Assembly (NCBI GenBank): GCA_012934845.2
Contig: WNNJ02001349.1
Location: forward strand, 1-64,000
Source of the DNA: Pomphorhynchus laevis
Taxonomy: Eukaryota; Acanthocephala; Palaeacanthocephala; Echinorhynchida; Pomphorhynchidae
DNA length: 64,000 bases
Direction of reading: 5' to 3'
The translations under genes and the position numbers were made by a program. Every line of letters starts with the position of its first letter. Position 1 is the first letter of the stretch. Below, piece by piece: positions 61,201 to 64,000 of this stretch. A model generated the notes under the pieces. The model was not told the DNA's origin, did no database searches, and saw nothing but the letters and a program-made list of their open reading frames with translations.

Positions 61201-62374
61201 GAATCTATCTTGATCCTTCTTCATTTCCGGGCATTATCAATGATCCTGCTTCAGTATAAGACTCCGCATCATTTAATATATTGAATTCATAGCCAAACTA
61301 TAAAGAGAATATTTATTTAAATATCAACCCTTTCGAATCTATCTTGATCCTTCTTCATTTCCGGGCATTATCAATGATCCTGCTTCAGTATAAGACTCCG
61401 CATCATTTAATATATTGAATTGATAGCCAAACTATAAAGAGAATATTTATTTAAATATCAACCCTTTCAAATCTATCTTGATCCTTCATTGTACGGACAT
61501 TATCAGTGATCCTTCTTCAGTGTAAGACTCCGCATTATTTAATATATTGAATAAATAACCAGAATATGAAAGAGAATATTTATTTAAATAGCAACCCTTT
61601 CGGATATATCTTCATCCTTCTTCAGTTTACGGACACTGAAGAAGACTGAAAATATTGGGATTTATTGAAACCTTAGGTAAGATGTGAATCCTTCTTCAGT
61701 TTTGCCCGATGCACACTATAAGTTATTTACAATTAACAAAATAGACATTTAAAAATTAAAACTCGCAACATTTTTGAACATTCGAAATAAAATTCGATTA
61801 GATCTTTCAAGTCTCTACTAATTCTACATTACCAAAGCGTAAAGCTGTAAGTTTTTAATGTTTAATTATATTTACTAATTTATATATTTAAATTAATATT
61901 TGAAATTAAATTTGACAAGAAAAACGTTTTTTATCAAGTAATGGTAATAAAAATGATAAGAATAGCGTGACATTTTCTTTAAATTCCCATTAAGCCTTTC
62001 CTAGAAAAATTCAACTATTTATTTTACAATTACAGTCGGTTTAAGTCGTAATTTATTTGTTCCATAACAAGGTTGTCCGGTATATGTATGCTTACGATTG
62101 AGGCCACTTTTTGTTGCCAATTTTTCACTTTCGCTTCGTCTGCTCGATCATTAGCTAACTATGTTGAAAGAAGGCCAGCATGGATTCGGTCGGTTTTGTA
62201 TGCTATGTAAGTTCTAAAGTTTAATTCTGGTTTACTTAAATCAACGGCGTAATTTGTCGTAGATCTGCTGTCGTGCCTTTACTCTTTTGTCAAAATGCTT
62301 TGGTTGTTCTGTCTTTCATAAGCACTTTGGCGTGCTCGGCTGCCTACTTTATGATTGCTGTTGGAAAAAGGTGA
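49192..62374 (+). CDS. fwe: Flower-like calcium channel gene, four coding exons
   Basis: Exons 49192-49294, 49342-49414, 62072-62206 and 62263-62374 join in phase (1, 2, 2) into about 140 residues ending at TGA 62372-62374. The product follows insect Flower from end to end: LPWGIRTGVRVL for PW..KY..R.LG, an FGL..CITLS.RCLFAGVI membrane segment, LSGICMLTIEATFCC for the IAGFVVMVLEAPFCC stretch, ANYVERRPAWIRSVLYA, and AAYFMIAVGKR for the closing VYGMMALGKK. Flower proteins are vesicle and plasma-membrane proteins with three or four membrane spans, tied in flies to synaptic calcium entry, endocytosis and cell competition. The pore-associated Glu in EA.FCC is kept. The usual C-terminal tail is absent and identity is modest, so a fast-evolving paralogue is likely. 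The intact frame over four exons argues against a pseudogene. Confidence 0.78.
49342..49414 (+). CDS. fwe: Flower-like gene, coding exon 2
   Basis: 73 bases encode most of the first membrane hairpin (AMLFGLISCITLSARCLFAG). The donor is the strong GTAAGT at 49415. The split Leu codon CT|G is completed by the first base of exon 3, 12.7 kb away. Confidence 0.78.
50050..50125. repeat. Foldback with arms of about 30 bp
   Basis: AACCGAGCTTTCTTTTGCAA (50050-50069) and its continuation to 50081 are mirrored at 50095-50125, with about two mismatches and a 14-base loop. Confidence 0.85.
50220..50628 (-). mobile_element. Penelope-like Q-2, nuclease half (split by C-5)
   Basis: An open minus-strand run of 106 codons (50276-50596) carries the GIY-YIG end of a Penelope-like protein: VAYVGTCTLCKKHYIGQNS, LARQMNIRRSHYHSS, PIRHCIEHRNFDYMNY and LRKEETLIGMLHTE. 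The nuclease start is in place and the Arg and Glu helices are readable. Upstream sequence of the same protein, including a CKDKRCKN cysteine step, lies at 54473-54675 beyond the C-5 insertion. This is a different family from Q-1. Confidence 0.78.
50756..51739 (-). CDS. C-5 ORF2 reverse transcriptase
   Basis: 327 open codons: GFVKGRSVHSAIGEVHQFCQ, AVFLDFSAAFDRIFIPFVIS, ITGVPQGSPLSPILYLAASI, LVVYADDTTALFSG (YADD intact), PSNLILNSSKSQVVVFNGVP and KYLGFTVTVNWSAKADLDRL. It ends with an Arg-rich helix and IVRLDWTLRC. No RNase H follows. It is the cleanest C-family RT here. The first residues of the RT lie upstream in another frame. Confidence 0.88.
   Translation of the reverse strand: MIPPSFHGFVKGRSVHSAIGEVHQFCQDNSHQLAVAVFLDFSAAFDRIFIPFVISSLRSLGLPARIVNRVEILLYTKRFYYEDDPDARQFYPITGVPQGSPLSPILYLAASIVLFKNFKRDQHLVVYADDTTALFSGRRCKDVISDISRFFLRLKDQLPPSNLILNSSKSQVVVFNGVPATKKKLKRLALSTLSSILQHQPLPIFTSRVKYLGFTVTVNWSAKADLDRLKRILKKARWALKRAQHLSLNGITQVRLWGTWAISGLVFFSRGRPPEQRLRFLKLLISRLPTIVRLDWTLRCVRDPEWFSQRAARWCGRGAQIPLDLMP
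51847..53213 (-). pseudogene. C-5 ORF2 endonuclease and linker
   Basis: Starting at ATG 53213: FSLNILQWNSGGASALSLLS, VIVLQETRSIRLPQDITRFI, then a frameshift near 53000. After a damaged stretch the linker frame 51847-52818 opens with MLLGDFNDRTGRW (intact catalytic box) and DYLIHKPPSPTFHCSTTNSL, then FPRIGIESLTEFNSYLSSQA and FWKIFKKEKFVCWKDRALVW. It ends by a frameshift just before the RT. Confidence 0.8.
53248..53889 (-). CDS. C-5 ORF1 C-terminal part with three CCHC knuckles
   Basis: 213 open codons. The knuckles are CNNCHQWGHWSTGC (Cx2Cx4Hx4C), CGVCGTTAIHPEKC (Cx2Cx5Hx3C) and CANCGGEHPAWSKKC (Cx2Cx3Hx6C). A Lys-rich tail with KPPKSKKRNGSA may bind RNA or direct nuclear entry. The knuckle series is typical of the ORF1 of Jockey and related LINEs. 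The N-terminal part continues at 53879-54454 in another frame. Confidence 0.85.
   Translation of the reverse strand: MGYNLRFSIIETDSLTYPHCNNCHQWGHWSTGCSLPHKCGVCGTTAIHPEKCESKPFCANCGGEHPAWSKKCKIFKAYQKRHRGVTAKPTSFVEVVSSNKNDDRMPDTEILKLIEMKHQASMIQLEKLVQKLVGQLAESFRSPPSGKTNNIKKPPKSKKRNGSALSIAALKLARKDSIWAMANEGNEDIARGQATPFVVTGSGKGDFSASSCD
53879..54454 (-). CDS. C-5 ORF1 N-terminal part
   Basis: 191 open codons from ATG 54454 (MSKFSMSERSKNSM). It has EGELPPVPKLSNLVIIRLLV, a segment shared with C-3 and C-6, then MFNVFIRGFAHRFKKRI and ILATIKINNMPTYISEEDI, an RRM-like arrangement. It runs out of frame at the last residues (FYGV against FMGYNLRFS), one frameshift before the knuckles. Confidence 0.8.
   Translation of the reverse strand: MSKFSMSERSKNSMKTNFPANAINEVSGDLGSLEYIPEGELPPVPKLSNLVIIRLLVPLERQNMFNVFIRGFAHRFKKRILFNAIKYYESEIKISFCTPDLAMSYVDYFKKEHSEQGIIASKPILATIKINNMPTYISEEDISALETDYKISNVRFIKGIKGFPIPVAFCNAPVDEALKSIDFNMQSFYGV
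54473..54675 (-). mobile_element. Penelope-like Q-2, upstream half
   Basis: The minus strand reads LGYHHCKDKRCKN and VSFKAIQ, then SVTSG at the target duplication, after which 50617 continues with FVKLSSKT. In Penelope-like proteins a cysteine pair of this sort stands just before the GIY-YIG knuckle. Its upstream side is cut by the 3' end of B-4. Confidence 0.6.
54769..56855 (-). pseudogene. B-4 ORF2 reverse transcriptase, broken
   Basis: Pieces run 3'-ward as linker (56415-56855: PPWFDHELLDILKMRNKLF), RT start (55885-56418: SVGPDGIHPFILQNLHDLLA, YVIPIHKKGSRDDPFNYRAV), then an unreadable join near 55690-55885 that includes the first Asp region (YINFSRAFDRAPHDL can be made out). Next comes 55162-55626 (QGSVLGPLLFNIFLQDL, VLAFADDLKLWKCV). 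The end is 54769-55113 (SRLSHRAVRMWNLLPEDMVA). It resembles B-1 in every section. Confidence 0.8.
56678..57679 (-). CDS. B-4 ORF2 N-terminal part: APE-type endonuclease
   Basis: An open 333-codon frame: IRIACSNVRSLVSKFDKFNF, FALTETWLHSGIDDN, TRRGGGVAIYVDNKM, CVCYRTPRTCC, FILLGDFNIPNLTGSSPF, QQVTQSTRFMGNSSSLLDLV and IGLSDHLVIKFLL. These are all the endonuclease boxes with catalytic residues in place. The frame goes on past the domain and then loses the ORF2 reading. The continuation lies at 56415-56855. Confidence 0.87.
   Translation of the reverse strand: MYPKFSGGSTPTICTVGEVNYKNLTKGALGDLVSFRTILSKSPVNYCSHPIRIACSNVRSLVSKFDKFNFYLSNSDVSIFALTETWLHSGIDDNCVNIPGFSLLRTDRGNTRRGGGVAIYVDNKMIVTNVMSYRDDDLLESLSLTVKSGDTTMSICVCYRTPRTCCLKHDMISYFTKVSKPSNFILLGDFNIPNLTGSSPFECPRGVSQMDVDLWNFLVDDLALIQQVTQSTRFMGNSSSLLDLVFSKTFLDIREVQYDPPIGLSDHLVIKFLLVCVPKPHLTQLSTSNANGIRWIRMPSVSLQYDWVFTTVLSVISMIGKLCLFLSTILRIA
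57749..59122 (-). CDS. B-4 ORF1: PHD-like finger and RRM-like domain, one stop
   Basis: A single frame from ATG 59122, with TAG at 58733-58735 and a frameshift near 57780. The N-terminus is Lys/Ser-rich (GSKKSKTSKSSITRHRAVKG). The finger is ACSNSACGCWTVVIHTF followed by FLCGICASEALD, the C..C..W..C..C pattern. A short coiled coil (LNSQINKLTESVNGLYRRI) and a Ser/Thr/Pro stretch come next. Then follow DRSKCVIFANVYESQSDSAQ, RINDDVGSVRQILSGV and TRLLRLVCASSNQAASILNR. The final piece (IFKDLSIEDRRQLSLARKEL and onward) is in another frame. Confidence 0.82.
59963..60054. repeat. Chained inverted repeats at the C-6 deletion junction
   Basis: AAACGCCACAGG (59963-59974) is mirrored at 59989-60000 and repeated again at 60015-60026. 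A 16-bp pair at 59973-59988 and 59998-60013 interlocks with it. A 9-bp hairpin GATAGACCG/CGGTCTATC follows (60033-60041, 60046-60054). Confidence 0.92.
60397..60427. repeat. Foldback inside the C-6 RT, replacing coding sequence
   Basis: AATATCTCC (60397-60405) and GGAGATATT (60419-60427) flank CTCTCTCAGGGC-like filler. Other C copies have about 35 bases of ordinary RT sequence at this point (for GLPARIVNR). Confidence 0.85.
61191..61690 (+). repeat. 134-bp tandem repeat, about four copies
   Basis: CAACCCTTTCGAATCTATCT starts units at 61191 and 61325. Slightly changed units start at 61459 and 61592. The first two differ by only about one base. The last unit is shortened and holds a perfect hairpin at 61617-61644 (CTTCTTCAGT, 10-bp arms). 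It lies in intron 2 of the flower-like gene. Confidence 0.9.
61691..62071. other. AT-rich end of intron 2
   Basis: No gene or repeat is seen before the exon 3 acceptor. Confidence 0.5.
62072..62206 (+). CDS. fwe: Flower-like gene, coding exon 3
   Basis: 135 bases encode LSGICMLTIEATFCCQFF and RSLANYVERRPAWIRSVLYA, the signature central part of the family. The acceptor is AACAAG ending at 62071 and the donor is GTAAGT at 62207. The length from exon 2 through this exon agrees with bee and fly Flower without gaps at the join. Confidence 0.8.
62263..62374 (+). CDS. fwe: Flower-like gene, last coding exon
   Basis: The acceptor GTCGTAG ends at 62262. The exon completes the Ile codon AT|A and encodes SAVVPLLFCQNALVVLSFIS and AAYFMIAVGKR, then TGA (62372-62374). 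A GTGATT at 62371 could instead be a donor to a further tail exon. I prefer termination because an AATAAA lies 65 bases on. Confidence 0.72.
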
Positions 62375-62438
62375 TTGCAACAATTTCAAACTATCCAATA
62401 ACTTTGCTTTAATTAGTCAACGTTTTTACATAATTTTA

Positions 62439-62444
62439 AATAAA
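62439..62444 (+). terminator. Poly(A) signal of the flower-like gene
   Basis: AATAAA within TTTTAAATAAATAGG, 65 bases after the proposed stop. In AT-rich DNA this hexamer is common, so its support is only moderate. Confidence 0.45.
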
Positions 62445-62519
62445 TAGGAACCTCATTCTTGCCTGTTAATGCGTTTTATGATATTGTAGTAAAATTTTCT
62501 AAAATACGTAGATACATTA

Positions 62520-62770
62520 AATACAAATACGTAGCGAAAAATGTTAATGAATGGATAATAAATAATATACTTTGTATTAGAATAGGATACTATATAATCA
62601 AATTTAATCAGAGAAATACGTCCTTAGCAGTAATTTGGCCCCGCTTCTATGCTTGGTCGAGGAATAGGAAAAGAAAATGATGACCTCTAATGTTTACTCT
62701 AATACATCATCCGTTATTTATTAGTCAATTTATAAATATTAATTGTTATTAAAATTTCAATTTTTAATTC
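62520..62770 (+). mobile_element. Penelope-like P-3 terminal fragment
   Basis: ATGGATAATAAATAATATAC at about 62550 and the block GACCTCTAAT...CGTTATTTATTAGTC match the end of P-1 (4440-4680) and P-2. The copy lacks the middle of the block. It lies just 3' of the flower-like gene. Confidence 0.65.
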
Positions 62771-63189
62771 TTACTTATTAGATATAAATTAAATAAAATT
62801 TATTATTAATTAATAAATAATTATTTATTAATTACTATTTATTATAATTTAATTATTTATCATTTAATTTTCTGATTTATATAGTATTATTTTTTAATTG
62901 ATATATAGTATAAAATACGTAGACTCGGTAAACTGATATGATATTAATCAAAAATAAATATCGGAAATTTTAATATGGAATTTATTAGATATAAGTAGAT
63001 TGCCATAAATATCAGACTGTCTAAATTAACATATTAAACATTAACATATCTAAAATGCGAAAAATATGCTCGAGATGTCGTTTCGACTGATTAGTACGAT
63101 GAACTCGATACCAGATTACAGTGCAAAGTAACCTGATGCATTGCTCGAGCACCCAAAGTTAGAGATATCTTTGAAGTTCTATACAAATC
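62771..63189. other. AT-rich spacer, no gene seen
   Basis: A+T-rich sequence without a frame or motif. Confidence 0.5.
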
Positions 63190-63377
63190 TATAAAAATTG
63201 TGAAATTATGGATAATAAGTTGGAATATAATACTAGATAATCAAATTTCATCAGAGGAAATACGTCATTAGCATGCTTGGCCCCGCTTTTGTATTTGGTC
63301 GAGGAATAGGGACAGCAACCTGATAGCATAACAGTTCATCCTGATGACCTCTAATCGTTATTTTGATACATAGTAAA
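63190..63377 (+). mobile_element. Penelope-like P-4 terminal block
   Basis: A + strand copy of the P terminal block (TCATCAGAGGAAATACGTCA, CAACCTGATAGCATAACAGT, GATGACCTCTAAT). It meets P-5 on the other strand at about 63377, where the two are joined tail to tail. Confidence 0.7.
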
Positions 63378-64000
63378 TTATTTATTTTGTGTTTGGTCGT
63401 ATTTTAAACCTAGTTTAAAATATGTATCTATTAAATTATTTAAATGCTTTTGAAGAAAGCCAATATCATTACATATTGTTGCAATTCTTAAAATTTCATT
63501 ATTTAATGTATTATATTTTATATTATATGGTATGCATGAATGCTCATGCAAAAATATGTTTCTTGTAAATTTAAATATGTCATCTTTACGATATAAATTA
63601 ATAGTAGTTTTAGTTAATGTTAATTTAATGTTCATATCTGAAATATATACCTTCTTTATCATCTATATTTGTTTTATTAAGAATGAGGCTACCTTGAAAA
63701 TAAGTTCACTTATTGATTAAAAAATTATTATAGATAATTTAATAATTTAATATTTTTTATCAAGTTAAAATTTAATTGATTAATAATTAATATAAGATGT
63801 ATCATAATAAAGATTAGAGGTCATCAGGTGGAAATGACACGTTTTCAGGTTTCGACCCTGTTCCTCTAACCAATATATCAGCAGTGGCCAAATACTTGCT
63901 GATGACGTATTTCTTCTGATAAAATTTGATTATCATTATCTTATTCCTATACAAACTATACTATTTAATATCAATCTCTTAAATTTTGCCGCTTAAGAAT
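63378..64000 (-). mobile_element. Penelope-like P-5, ORF fragment and terminal block
   Basis: On the minus strand the terminal block (64000 to about 63770, with CGAAACCTGAAAACG and CCTGATGACCTCTAA) is followed by an open 94-codon frame (63378-63662) that matches 4105-4491 (FKFTRNIFLHEHSCIPYNIK, LRIATICNDIGFLQ). The order, terminal repeat then coding, is that of P-1 with its upstream repeat. The element leaves the window at 64000. Confidence 0.7.

Larger units (their letters stand above)
49415..62071 (+). other. Intron 2 of the flower-like gene, 12.7 kb, filled with elements
   Basis: In order it holds a long foldback (50050-50125), Q-2 split by C-5, B-4, C-6, a 134-bp tandem repeat (61191-61690) and AT-rich spacers (49415-50050, 61000-61190, 61690-62071). 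C-5 and B-4 lie antisense to the gene. GT..AG borders are present at 49415 and 62070-62071. Confidence 0.75.

Overview
This is a eukaryotic, almost certainly insect, genomic window. It has AT-rich spacers, short introns with GT..AG borders, and a dense graveyard of non-LTR retrotransposons. Hymenoptera is a plausible guess, but the sequence does not prove the order. There are no bacterial-style operons, CRISPR arrays, rRNAs or tRNAs that I can support.

The one host gene I recognise is on the + strand and was pieced together from exons too short to stand out as ORFs. Four coding exons (49192-49294, 49342-49414, 62072-62206, 62263-62374) join in phase into a protein of about 140 residues that follows the calcium channel Flower (CACFD1/fwe) family along its length. 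Its second intron (49415-62071, 12.7 kb) is packed with transposable elements.

Nearly everything else belongs to six families, named here for convenience. A: CR1/L2-group LINE with a PHD-like ORF1, APE endonuclease and RT (copies at 1, 13000, 15690, 16322, 18540, 31617, 36094, 41772). B: CR1-like LINE (4880, 10965, 43245, 54680). C: Jockey-group-like LINE whose ORF1 carries CCHC knuckles (13722, 20880, 23489, 27601, 50629, 59250). D and E: two families with a C-terminal cysteine/histidine cluster and a restriction-like endonuclease-type domain (D at 18050, 21826, 39715, 45660; E at 9241). P and Q: Penelope-like elements (P at 3644, 31306, 62520, 63190, 63378; Q at 14470 and around 50220/54675).

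Layout: 1-9110 holds A-1, a tandem P element and a near full-length B-1. 9241-18040 is a mosaic of E, B, A, C and Q fragments. 18050-23440 is D-1 and D-2 with C and A pieces. 23489-30860 is two C elements head to tail. 31306-36815 is a nearly whole A-6 plus extra ORF1 sequence. 36820-39560 is unassigned. 39565-46930 is D-3, A-8, B-3 and D-4. 47188-47786 is a MITE. 48138-48545 is a 191-bp tandem duplication. 49192-62374 is the flower-like gene and its intron, and 62450-64000 is P fragments in opposed orientations.

The most unusual structural signal is the recurrence of perfect short-loop inverted repeats, sometimes chained so that one hairpin arm starts the next, at places where element sequence is interrupted or where two elements join (10647, 18131, 24263, 31200, 31286, 36051, 41673, 59963, 60397, 61617). 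I read these as scars of template-switching repair or replication. That is inference, but the repeats themselves are plain in the sequence.
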